Positions 1 to 7,400 of a stretch of DNA of 13,886 bases are shown here, piece after piece; the first letter of the stretch is position 1; each line of letters opens with the position of its first letter. The stretch covers positions 1 through 13,886 of the forward strand of contig DAMAHZ010000082.1 in NCBI GenBank assembly GCA_031993545.1. The letters run 5' to 3'. The notes under the pieces were generated by a model. It had not been told where the DNA came from, made no database searches, and was given only the letters and a program-made list of their open reading frames with translations. This stretch comes from UBA1535 sp002323775 (GTDB lineage: Bacteria > Bacillota > Clostridia > Tissierellales > Sedimentibacteraceae). A program made the position numbers and the translations under genes.

Positions 1-711
1 GCTATAAACTTTTCGAATTATTATTTGCTTTTAAAAGGAAAGGTAAAGGAGTTTTTTATGGATGGGGAGTTCAGGTTATATATAGCTGTTCTTTTTACAG
101 CTGTAGTATTAATAGCCTTGGACTTATTGAGTACAAGTTATAAAAGTGTTGGACTTGCATTTAGGGACTCTTTTTTTCAAGCAAGCTCTGTAATGACTAC
201 CACAGGATATTCTACAGTTAATTTCGACTTATGGTCTCCTTTTAGCAAGATGATATTAATTGCACTTATGTTTGTTGGCGGTAGTGCGGGCTCTACTGCT
301 GGAGGCTTTAAAGTTATAAGATTATTGATATTATTTAAAATGGTTAAGAGAGAAGTAATGAAGACCTTTCATCCTCGAGCTGTAGTACCAATCAAGCTTG
401 GAGGGAAAGTTGTTCCGGACGAAACGATATCAAGTATATTTAGCTATACCGCTTTTTACATTATTATAGTTATATTTTCATTTATACTTATATCTTTGGA
501 GGGTGTAGATTTTGAAAGCTCAGTTTCTTCCGTTATGGCAACATTTAACAATGTAGGACCGGGACTTGGAGTTGTAGGACCTTTGAAAAATTTCAGCGAG
601 TACAGCCAATGGAGTATAGGATATTTTTCGTTTTTAATGCTGTTGGGAAGACTCGAAATATTTACAATGCTAGCGTTATTATCACCAAGAATTTGGAGAA
701 ATAAAGCGTAA
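1..711 (+). CDS. trkH: Trk/Ktr-type potassium uptake protein TrkH, C-terminal part (5' truncated by window)
   Basis: This is the last 236 codons of an integral membrane K+ (or K+/Na+) translocating subunit that normally works with a cytoplasmic TrkA/KtrA gating protein. The frame is open from base 1, so the gene begins outside the window; the TTG at 25 is not a real start. The first residues (AINFSNYY) fit a family segment just before a membrane pair. The third pore loop is visible as SSVMTTTGYSTVNFD, with its TTGYS filter, followed by the glycine-rich GGSAGSTAGGFKVIR typical of TrkH. The fourth pore loop is ATFNNVGPGLGVVGP. Several hydrophobic helices surround these, and the protein ends with the usual short basic tail after LLGRLEIFTMLALL. 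No trkA partner is visible downstream, where a terminator follows; it may lie upstream. Family assignment is secure; TrkH versus KtrB naming is less so. Confidence 0.93.
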   Translation, partial: AINFSNYYLLLKGKVKEFFMDGEFRLYIAVLFTAVVLIALDLLSTSYKSVGLAFRDSFFQASSVMTTTGYSTVNFDLWSPFSKMILIALMFVGGSAGSTAGGFKVIRLLILFKMVKREVMKTFHPRAVVPIKLGGKVVPDETISSIFSYTAFYIIIVIFSFILISLEGVDFESSVSSVMATFNNVGPGLGVVGPLKNFSEYSQWSIGYFSFLMLLGRLEIFTMLALLSPRIWRNKA

Positions 712-725
712 TTAAATAAAAAATT

Positions 726-804
726 AAGGTCTGCTGTAAAACAAATACACTGTATATAGTTTATATACAGTGTTTAAAGTTCACTTTATTGCAGTCCTTT
801 TTTT
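726..804. terminator. Nested, probably bidirectional terminator between trkH and the MazG-like gene
   Basis: The inner hairpin is perfect: ACACTGTATATA (747-758), a GTT loop, then TATATACAGTGT (762-773). An outer arm, AAGGTCTGCTGTAAA (726-740), pairs with TTTATTGCAGTCCTT (785-799) apart from two mismatches and one G-U pair. A T run (798-804) follows on the + strand. On the - strand an A/T-rich stretch (711-725 of the + strand, A-rich) gives the U run for the convergent gene. It therefore fits both trkH and the gene ending at 803. The stop codon of the - strand gene sits at the edge of the T run. Confidence 0.8.
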
Positions 805-1195
805 ATAGTAAGCTGTATTTCCCAAAAGTTTTTAAAAAATCAGTTTTCTGCTCTATTACATCATCTAAATTAATATCAAGTGTTTCGCAAAGTGAAGCGA
901 GATAAAACATCAGATCCCCCATTTCCTCCTCTATTTTATCCTTGCATCTAGGACATAAACATCCATCTAGGTGATTATCTAAAGAAATTTTATTTTCCTC
1001 TATACTTTTTTGATTATTGATATATTGCTTCTTAGCATTAATCTTTACACATCCACAATGTGTTACAGACTTTGAAACAGCCCTGTTTAAAAGAGCTGTT
1101 TGCTCGCTTAACTTCGTTACAATATCTAATATACTTTTGTTTCTAAATTGAGCATTAGAAACACAGTCTTGGAAAACAGAATATGCGTTTGACAT
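803..1195 (-). CDS. MazG-like nucleotide pyrophosphohydrolase-family small protein, cysteine-rich
   Basis: This is a 130-residue soluble protein. The C-terminal half has KIEEEMGDLMFYLASL (about 87-102), which resembles the second metal-binding helix of MazG-type all-alpha NTP pyrophosphohydrolases (ExxD, here E91 and D94). The N-terminal helix SILDIVTKLSEQTALLNRAV may be the first helix, but the usual EExxE motif is not clear, so catalysis is uncertain. Cysteines are unusually dense: C47/C49 in a CGC motif, and C79, C81 and C84 in CLCPRC, with H46 and H75 nearby; they could bind a metal. I recall similar conserved proteins with the SILDI...NRAV.KSVT.CGC pattern in clostridia, generally uncharacterised. 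The ATG at 1195 is chosen because AAGGAG (1204-1209) lies 8 bases upstream; a GTG at 1204 overlaps that site. It has its own promoter, and it diverges from cdnL. Confidence 0.75.
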   Translation of the reverse strand: MSNAYSVFQDCVSNAQFRNKSILDIVTKLSEQTALLNRAVSKSVTHCGCVKINAKKQYINNQKSIEENKISLDNHLDGCLCPRCKDKIEEEMGDLMFYLASLCETLDINLDDVIEQKTDFLKTFGKYSLL

Positions 1196-1203
1196 AAAAT
1201 ACA

Positions 1204-1209
1204 CTCCTT
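1204..1209 (-). promoter_or_regulatory. Ribosome binding site that fixes the MazG-like start
   Basis: The - strand reads AAGGAG, 8 bases before the ATG at 1195. The in-frame GTG further upstream overlaps this site and cannot use it, so the shorter protein is preferred. Confidence 0.8.
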
Positions 1210-1226
1210 ATTCATATTATAAAAAC

Positions 1227-1256
1227 ATTATAAGCATTGACAAGCCTATAAGTCAA
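1227..1256 (-). promoter_or_regulatory. Sigma-A type promoter of the MazG-like gene
   Basis: On the - strand, TTGACT (1256-1251) and TATAAT (1232-1227) are separated by 18 bases and lie about 20 bases before the ribosome site. The -10 is a perfect match and the -35 matches five of six. Its -35 half also forms a small inverted repeat with TTGAC (1237-1241) and GTCAA (1252-1256), possibly an operator, but the arms are only 5 bases. Confidence 0.75.
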
Positions 1257-1336
1257 ATGAAAATTTTATACTTTTTATGTAAATTATTGTTGAAAAATAA
1301 AATCAAATATACCAAAAAATGGAAGTAAAATAATTG

Positions 1337-1365
1337 TTGACAAAGTTATATTTGCATTATATAAT
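1337..1365 (+). promoter_or_regulatory. Perfect-consensus sigma-A promoter (P1) upstream of cdnL
   Basis: TTGACA (1337-1342), a 17-base spacer, and TATAAT (1360-1365) match the sigma-A consensus at all twelve positions with ideal spacing. It points to cdnL. The P2 -35 begins 8 bases after this -10, so the P1 start site overlaps the P2 -35 element. Confidence 0.82.
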
Positions 1366-1372
1366 ATTTTAT

Positions 1373-1401
1373 TTGACTTTTCATCTGAATTGAGTTATAC
1401 T
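1373..1401 (+). promoter_or_regulatory. Second sigma-A type promoter (P2) upstream of cdnL
   Basis: TTGACT (1373-1378) and TATACT (1396-1401) are separated by 17 bases; each element differs from consensus at one position. Transcription would start near 1408, giving a leader of about 37 bases to the ATG at 1445 but only about 16 to the ATG at 1424, which weakly favours the later start. Confidence 0.75.
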
Positions 1402-1444
1402 GTTAGTAACTTGGTGATTTACCATGAAAGGAATGAATGTTACG

Positions 1445-1957
1445 ATGTATAAATTAGGAGATAATGTTGTATATCCGATGCACGGAGCAGGAAAAATCGA
1501 ATCTGTTGAAGAAAAAGAGATTTTAGGTGAAATAAAAAAATATTATATTTTAAAGATGCCTATCGGAGAAATAAAATTAATGATACCAGTTGATAATGTA
1601 AATAACATTGGCTTAAGAAATATTATTGACAAGGATAAGATAAGTGAAGTGTTTGATATCTTAAAGCAGGAAGTTGAAAAGAGTAATTCTAACTGGAATA
1701 AAAGATATAGAGAAAACATGGATAAGATGCGTACTGGTGATATTTTTAAAATTGCTGATATTGTTAGAGATCTTTATTACAGGGATAAGGAAAGAGGCTT
1801 GTCTACTGGCGAAAAAAAGATGCTTTCGAATGCTAAGCAAATGATTATTAGCGAGATTGCTTTATCAACAAACGAGGATGTAGAATCTATAACTGAAAGT
1901 ATAGATAATTTTTTGAGCGAAAATATAGAGTGTTTATTGCAAAAAAATGTTCAATAA
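1445..1957 (+). CDS. cdnL: CdnL/CarD family transcriptional regulator (RNA polymerase-binding)
   Basis: The protein has about 170 residues. Members of this family bind the RNA polymerase beta subunit and stabilise open promoter complexes. The N-terminus (YKLGDNVVYPMHGAGKIE, then EEKEILGEIKKYYIL and MIPVDN) is the typical CarD/TRCF-RID beta domain. It is followed by a helical C-terminal half with KRYRENMDKMRTGD, VRDLYYRDKERGLSTGEKKML and KQMIISEIALS, conserved in CdnL proteins. The start is not certain. ATG at 1445 gives the family-like beginning MYKLGD, with AAAGGA (1427-1432) 12 bases upstream. ATG at 1424 would add MKGMNVT and has GGTGAT (1413-1418) upstream. Two strong tandem promoters precede it. 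No terminator is seen in the 85 bases before the next gene, so the two are probably co-transcribed; these families are also neighbours in other Firmicutes. Confidence 0.92.
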   Translation: MYKLGDNVVYPMHGAGKIESVEEKEILGEIKKYYILKMPIGEIKLMIPVDNVNNIGLRNIIDKDKISEVFDILKQEVEKSNSNWNKRYRENMDKMRTGDIFKIADIVRDLYYRDKERGLSTGEKKMLSNAKQMIISEIALSTNEDVESITESIDNFLSENIECLLQKNVQ

Positions 1958-2042
1958 AAATCTACATATAATTTTAAGATTAGATTAATATTTATGTAGT
2001 ATTATAACAGGAGTAAAAATACAAATTTTAGAAAGGGGTGAA

Positions 2043-3128
2043 ATGATGCTTAAAAGGTTAGTTAAAACAATATTAACTTTTTTAGGAGTGATGCTTGGTA
2101 TTTTAGTTGGGGTCCTTGTCGCGGATTTGGATATTATGGCTTTAAGTTCATGGCAAAAATATGGTCTTATAGCTGTAATCGGAATTATTTTTGGAATTAT
2201 ATTTTACATAATAACTCCTAAAATAGTGGAAGTAAGTACTAAACTTGCAAATAATATGGAAAAGGAAATATTAAAATTTTCCACAACAGATTTAGTTTAT
2301 GGCTTAACTGGTTTGATAGTAGGCTTTATAATAGCGTTTCTAGTCAGTCAGCCATTTCTTAATTTGACTATTCCTTATTTGGGAGCTATAATATCAGCTG
2401 TTTTGTACTTGTTTTTAGGTTATCTTGGACTTAAAATAGCGACAAGAAAAAGAGATGATGATATGTCGCCAATAAGTGCCTTTAGCTTTAAAAAAGGCAA
2501 TCCAAAGGCAAAGGGAGCGCTTAAGTCATATAAGTCAAATGTATATCCTAAAATCCTTGATACAAGTGTTATTATTGACGGAAGAATTAACGATATATGT
2601 AAAACAGGATTTCTTGAAGGACCGCTTGTCATACCTGAATTTGTACTGCAGGAGCTAAGACATATTGCTGATTCAGCAGATTCACTTAAGAGAAATAGAG
2701 GTCGCAGAGGGCTTGATATATTAAACATACTGCAAAAGGAAGTAGACATCGAGGTATTGCTTGAGTCAAGAGATTATGATAATTTAGAGGTTGATGTTAA
2801 GTTGCTAAAGCTTGCTGAGGAGCTAGGCGGAAAGGTTTTAACAAATGATTTTAACTTAAACAAGGTAGCTGAATTCCAAGGAGTCAGTGTATTAAATATC
2901 AATGAATTAGCCAATGCTGTAAAACCGGTAGTTCTGCCGGGCGAGGAGATGGAATTGACAATAGTAAAAGATGGAAAAGAGTCAAACCAAGGATTAGCAT
3001 ATCTCGATGACGGAACGATGATTGTTGTCGAAGGCGGTAAAAAACGTATAGGCGATTTAGTAGATGTTATAGTAACAAGTGTTTTGCAAACAGCTGCTGG
3101 AAGAATGATTTTCGCAAAAATAAAATAA
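2043..3128 (+). CDS. yacL: YacL-like PIN/TRAM domain membrane protein
   Basis: This is a 361-residue membrane-anchored protein. Four hydrophobic helices lie at about 7-27, 40-58, 83-103 and 112-131. A short linker follows, then a PIN nuclease-like domain from about 169 to 290. The four acidic residues expected for a PIN metal site are present: D173 (KILDTS), E204 (VLQEL), D251 (LEVDVKL) and D269 (LTNDFN); RNRGRRGLDIL is also typical of this family. The C-terminal 70 residues look like a TRAM beta-barrel RNA-binding domain (GQ-like GLAYLDDGTMIVVEGG, ending GRMIFAKI). The family is represented by Bacillus subtilis YacL, normally near disA and ispD; its role is poorly defined, with RNA cleavage only inferred. 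GAAAGGGGTG (2031-2040) precedes adjacent ATGs at 2043 and 2046, and either may be used. It is probably co-transcribed with cdnL and ends at a strong terminator. The usual ispD/ispF neighbours are absent downstream. Confidence 0.9.
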   Translation: MMLKRLVKTILTFLGVMLGILVGVLVADLDIMALSSWQKYGLIAVIGIIFGIIFYIITPKIVEVSTKLANNMEKEILKFSTTDLVYGLTGLIVGFIIAFLVSQPFLNLTIPYLGAIISAVLYLFLGYLGLKIATRKRDDDMSPISAFSFKKGNPKAKGALKSYKSNVYPKILDTSVIIDGRINDICKTGFLEGPLVIPEFVLQELRHIADSADSLKRNRGRRGLDILNILQKEVDIEVLLESRDYDNLEVDVKLLKLAEELGGKVLTNDFNLNKVAEFQGVSVLNINELANAVKPVVLPGEEMELTIVKDGKESNQGLAYLDDGTMIVVEGGKKRIGDLVDVIVTSVLQTAAGRMIFAKIK

Positions 3129-3149
3129 ACTGAATAAAATAAGTTAAAT

Positions 3150-3188
3150 AAAATCTATGGCATTATTGTCATAGATTTTTGATTTTTT
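3150..3188 (+). terminator. Rho-independent terminator after yacL
   Basis: AAAATCTATG (3150-3159) pairs perfectly with CATAGATTTT (3170-3179). The stem extends by a G-U and a C-G pair, leaving a 6-base loop. T tracts follow (3176-3180 and 3183-3188). Confidence 0.88.
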
Positions 3189-3222
3189 GGTTAAAATACA
3201 TTTGTGGATTTTAATATTTTTT

Positions 3223-3227
3223 GGAGG
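3223..3227 (+). promoter_or_regulatory. Ribosome binding site that fixes the DUF421 start
   Basis: GGAGG lies 7 bases before the ATG at 3235. An upstream in-frame TTG at 3187 falls in the T tract of the preceding terminator and has no such site. Confidence 0.85.
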
Positions 3228-3234
3228 AAAGAAT

Positions 3235-3879
3235 ATGATTGTTGTAGTTTTAAGGGCAGTTGTACTGTATATAGTTGTTTTAATCTCTTTGCGTATCATG
3301 GGAAAGGGTGAGTTAGGTCAGCTACAGCCCTTTGATTTGGTTGTTTCTCTTATGATTGCGGAGCTAGCTGCTATGCCCATGGAGGATTTGAATGCTCCTA
3401 TGTCTCATGGAATAACGGCTATAGCGACACTTGTGTTTTTGCAATGCTTAACATCCTTCTTATCTTTAAAAAGCAATAAAGTGAGAAAAATAATTTGTGG
3501 AACACCCTCTATCTTAATTACACATGGAAAATTTAATTTTCAAGAAATGAAGAAATTACGTGTTAATGTGAATGATATTCTGGGTCAATTGAGATTGAAG
3601 GGTTACTCTAATGCAGATGATATAGATTATCTTATAATGGAAACAAATGGGCAGATGAGCGTTATAGCACCAAACACTTTGTTAGACAAAAAATGCAAGA
3701 GGATACCGATAGCAGTAATACTAGATGGTGAAATAATGCACGGCAATATTGATAAATACAATTTATCGAGAGCTAATCTTGATTTTGAATTAAAAAATCA
3801 AGGATTAGAATTAAATGAAGTAATATATGGGGCTGTAGATGAAAATAACAAATATATTTTATATAGAAAAAACAATTAA
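3235..3879 (+). CDS. DUF421 (YetF-like) membrane protein
   Basis: This is a 214-residue inner membrane protein. The N-terminal third has three hydrophobic segments: IVVVLRAVVLYIVVLISLRIMG, FDLVVSLMIAELAAMPM, and GITAIATLVFLQCLTSFLSL. The DUF421 hallmark GKGELGQLQPFDLVVSLMIAELA is present (given here as its two halves, GKGELGQLQ and PFDLVVSLMIAELA). The C-terminal part is soluble and matches the YetF/YdfR layout, with KLRVNVNDILGQLRLKGYS, DYLIMETNGQMSVI and the late PIAVILDGEI. B. subtilis relatives are expressed during sporulation and some affect germination, but the biochemical role is unknown. The start is decided by GGAGG at 3223-3227. The next gene follows after 46 bases, and no terminator separates them, so they are probably an operon. 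No convincing promoter is visible in the short space after the yacL terminator. Confidence 0.9.
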   Translation: MIVVVLRAVVLYIVVLISLRIMGKGELGQLQPFDLVVSLMIAELAAMPMEDLNAPMSHGITAIATLVFLQCLTSFLSLKSNKVRKIICGTPSILITHGKFNFQEMKKLRVNVNDILGQLRLKGYSNADDIDYLIMETNGQMSVIAPNTLLDKKCKRIPIAVILDGEIMHGNIDKYNLSRANLDFELKNQGLELNEVIYGAVDENNKYILYRKNN

Positions 3880-3925
3880 AAACAGTTTATATAAAATATA
3901 AAATATTGAAAGGAATTAATATATC

Positions 3926-4309
3926 ATGAAAACTTTATATATATCACTGGCGTGGCTTCTAATTATTATAATGCTATGGTTCTTTGTCTATAATTTTGTT
4001 TTAAATAACGCTATAAATTTTTTTTCTGATGAATTAAATATTCTGCATGAAAGTGTAATAAAAGAAAATTATAATGAAGCAAAGCCCAATATAGATAAAA
4101 TTAAAAAACGATGGGAAGAAACGGAAAAAATATGGATATATTGTGTTAATCAATCCGAGGTTGAGAATATAAAATCCTCTATAAGTAAAATTGAAAATTA
4201 TATAAAAATAGAGAACCAGGCAATGGCATTATTGGAAATAGAAGAATTTAAAAAGTTCTTAAGTCTGGTCAAAGGAAATGAAAGTCTAAGCTTGGAAAAT
4301 ATATTTTGA
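3926..4309 (+). CDS. DUF4363 family protein, membrane-anchored
   Basis: This is a 127-residue protein with one N-terminal hydrophobic helix (residues about 5-28) and then a charged, mostly helical domain outside the membrane (DELNILHESVIKENYNEA, IDKIKKRWEETEKIW, VENIKSSISKIENYI). The KKRWEETEKIW pattern, and its position right after a DUF421 gene, fit the DUF4363 family, which often follows DUF421 in clostridia and is thought to work with it at the membrane. AAAGGA (3909-3914) lies 11 bases before the ATG. The function is unknown. The assignment rests on remembered family features and on gene order, not on a search. Confidence 0.75.
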   Translation: MKTLYISLAWLLIIIMLWFFVYNFVLNNAINFFSDELNILHESVIKENYNEAKPNIDKIKKRWEETEKIWIYCVNQSEVENIKSSISKIENYIKIENQAMALLEIEEFKKFLSLVKGNESLSLENIF

Positions 4310-4313
4310 TTTA

Positions 4314-4342
4314 TTGCAATTTTCAAAGCATAATGATATACT
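4314..4342 (+). promoter_or_regulatory. Sigma-A type promoter of the giant multidomain gene
   Basis: TTGCAA (4314-4319) and TATACT (4337-4342) are separated by 17 bases. Transcription from here would give a leader of about 125 bases before the ATG at 4475. No terminator for the preceding DUF4363 gene is visible, so read-through is also possible. Confidence 0.6.
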
Positions 4343-4372
4343 AATAATATGATGATATAATTTTACAATAAC

Positions 4373-4398
4373 ACATTATAATGTCAATAAAAGACATT
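4373..4398. promoter_or_regulatory. Palindrome/inverted repeat in the giant gene's leader (operator candidate)
   Basis: ACATTATAATGT (4373-4384) is a perfect 12-base palindrome. It overlaps a second inverted repeat, AATGTC (4380-4385) and GACATT (4393-4398), separated by 7 bases. The three half-sites share the ACATT/AATGT core. In AT-rich DNA short palindromes arise by chance, so this is only a candidate binding site downstream of the promoter. Confidence 0.35.
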
Positions 4399-4431
4399 TA
4401 TCCTGTATTTTATCAAAAAATATAGCTTTAA

Positions 4432-4462
4432 AAAGGGCAGGAGATATACATAATCCTGTCTT
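4432..4462 (+). promoter_or_regulatory. Hairpin immediately before the giant gene's ribosome site
   Basis: In the leader RNA, AAGGGCAGGA (4433-4442) can pair with TCCTGTCTT (4454-4462), with one bulged G and one G-U pair. The stem ends 2 bases before GGAGG (4465-4469). There is no T run, so it is not a terminator. It could influence translation or RNA stability; no known riboswitch is recognised. Confidence 0.4.
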
Positions 4463-4464
4463 GT

Positions 4465-4469
4465 GGAGG
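4465..4469 (+). promoter_or_regulatory. Ribosome binding site that fixes the giant gene's start
   Basis: GGAGG ends 5 bases before the ATG at 4475. The in-frame GTG at 4463 overlaps this site, so it would need another one; none is seen and the upstream bases are taken up by a hairpin. Confidence 0.8.
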
Positions 4470-4474
4470 ATAAG

Positions 4475-7400
4475 ATGAGCAGAGCTTTTTTAAATGAGCT
4501 TCATGAGGAGATACTGCATAGGCTCACAAAAAAAGATTTTATAAAAAGAATTAACATATCAGAAGAAAAAATGCAGGCTTTATTGCTTAATAAAGCCTTT
4601 GCAACTAAGCTTTCTGCTCTTGTTGCTAAAGATAATATTGGCTGCAACGATGTATTTGAGCTATCCATAGAAATTTTAGACTCCTTAGTAGAAAAATTAC
4701 CTAATGATTGGTTAAAATATGTATATAATTATGTGTTGTACAAGTCATTTCCTGATTTAGTATCCTTAGACTTAAAACCTAAATACGAAAATGCTTGTAT
4801 TGTTTACCTTGAAATTTTACAAATAGTTTTTTTACGCATAGAGAAGTATCAAAAATCAGATGAATTAAGCTTTGATTTGTTTGCAAATGACATCAAGCTT
4901 GAGAAAAATGCAAATTTTCAAAAATTCATAAAAGTATACAATGATAATTATATTTATGAGCTTATAAGATTAAATGATGAATTAACTAATTCTAAACTAT
5001 ATCATAGAATTAAATCCACATGGAACTCATCATTAAAATTAGCAAGCAAAATGAAAAATGCCAATATAGAGCTCAAATATTGGATGATGTTCTCTTTGCT
5101 GGCAGGGCTTTTTATCGGTGATTTAGCAGCCAAAATTTGCCCAAATAAATACAGTAACTCATACTATACTAATCAATGGTTTGAAAAATTTGATTTATCA
5201 AATATTATTGGAATAGAAATCTATAGAGATATATCACCTTCTAATTTTAACTGCTTAACAATCGAAGCATTAATTTTGCTGTATTCAGATTCAAAAGATA
5301 ATATTAAGGATTTTGAATTTTTCTTATCAAACTCAAATACTGTAACAACAGATAAAAGCGTATTATTTTTAGAAGAAAATGAAATTATAAATTACTATAG
5401 AAATATGTCTGTAAATAGTAATTTTAGGCTTATGAGCTTATTGAGCGATGAAGAAAGCTTTAATTATATGCTAGAAAGAGCTAAGTCAGCAAAGTCATGG
5501 AAAGAAATTATGACATATCTAAATGTTTTCAATGAGTTTAGTTTATTTTTAAATAAAAACAGAAAGCTCAAAATTCTCGATTTCTTATACAATCTATTAA
5601 GCAATGAGGACCATGAGATAAGAAAATCATCAGCAAAGCTGCTAGGCAAAATTATTGCCTTGCTGGATGCTAATAAACTCAACGCAGAAACAGACATTCC
5701 AAGCCTCTCTATGAAACTTTGGGAAAAGTATCTAGGGCTTTTTATGCTGTCTAAAAATTCGAATGAAAAAGAAAATGCAGCTTTTTATCTATATGATTTT
5801 ATAGATTCTTTTATAGAAAACACTTCAAATGATAAGCTTGAAACATATATAGAAGTTTTGCTAAAAAACTTTGAAAAAATAAGCTCCGATGAATACATAA
5901 GTGCTTTATTTTTGACTTCACTGGCTAGTATTAAAATAAAGCTTTTTAATGATAAACAAATAGAGTTCTTATTTGACAATATAATCAAATACTTAAATAG
6001 CGACAATGAGGATATAAAATTTATTTCATTGAATTATATATATACAATAACACAAAGCGAGGATTTAGAGGACAAGCTAAGAGACAGTATATTAAAGAAG
6101 CTTAAAATTAAGATGCTTAAATCTATTCAAGCTATAAAAACAGAAGATAAGCTAGGAATTAATTTTTTAAAGTATAAAATTCTTCTTAGCATTGATAAAA
6201 CAGATAAAATAATTACTGAATACAATGAATTTATGCGTTTAAAAAGCAAAAGAATCTCCGAAATATTTCTAATTAATTTAAAATCTGCAACCAATTGGAT
6301 GGAGAAAATAGTAAATATTGACTTTATACTAGATATTGCTAGAAATTCAAATGATGTAGTTATTTTGCACGCTGCCGCTCATCTTTCTAATCTTGTTAAG
6401 GTAAGTGCAAAGGAGCTTGTCAGAAACAAGGCAGGAAAGGCACTTTTAAGTATTAGTTCGTTTTTAACTTCGGATCAGAGGAATGAAATATCCATAGAAC
6501 TAACGAAGGGCTTGGAAATTGGTGAATTTGAAATTTCAAGATATATACCAAGTCATTTGGGTAAATTTATACTGCTTTTAGATACAAAAGAGCTGGATGA
6601 AATTATATTTGAAATATTGAGATTGTACAAAGACTCAGATAACCATGTAAGCTCGCTTGCCCTTGAAGTTTTTAGCGTTATGGTAGAAAATTACTCGGAA
6701 CACAAGGATATATTTGAGCAAAATATTGACGAATATGACACTAAATTTATAAAGATTTTAAGCATAATAATAGGCGGCCTCGCAAATAATGATGAGCAGA
6801 TAAAAAGAGATGCACTGCTTTTAATTGGAAATCAAATTTTTAATAGTAAAATATTAAGCCCAAATGATAAATATAAAATATTTAAGATTATAGCTAAAAA
6901 GCTTATAAGCTTAAAAGATAAAAAGAATACAGATTATCTTAATTTTTTAAATACTGCTGTATCCTTTAATCATATATATAAATTTTTAAATGATTACAGC
7001 AAAACGTTAAAGGATAAATATCCTGTCATTTCAAACGAAAAAATTGCTTATTTTTTTAATTCCTTTGATCCGTTTACATTAGAGCATAAAAGACTCATTA
7101 AAGAAACAAAAAAACAAGGATATGTAGTTTTCCTTAAAATTGATGAGTTTAATTGGCAAAAAAATACAATAGCTTATAAGATAAGAAAAAAAATTGTGGA
7201 TATATCAATAGCCGATGAGCTAGGAGTTTATCTTTTGTCAGAGGATATGAAGATAAATACAAAAAATATTTTAAATATTCAAATTGAAGAAGATTATAAT
7301 TATTCTGATATAGACTCACAAGCTTTAAAATACGTTAGTAATATTGGTATTTCAATTACATCAACTGGAACAGCTAGAAATAAATCAATAGTTAATAAAC

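Noticed and set aside
1962..1999. Inverted repeat CTACATA/TATGTAG between cdnL and the yacL-like gene as a terminator
   Set aside because: Only 7 base pairs with a 24-base loop and no T run; the two genes are better read as one transcript.
2420..2749. Open frame on the - strand within the yacL-like gene
   Set aside because: It lies wholly inside a well-supported + strand gene and its translation (Ser/Leu-rich) looks like antisense of that gene; no ribosome site.
5464..6006. Two short - strand frames within the giant gene
   Set aside because: Antisense shadows of a long frame; compositions are Ser/Leu/Lys-rich and no ribosome sites are evident.
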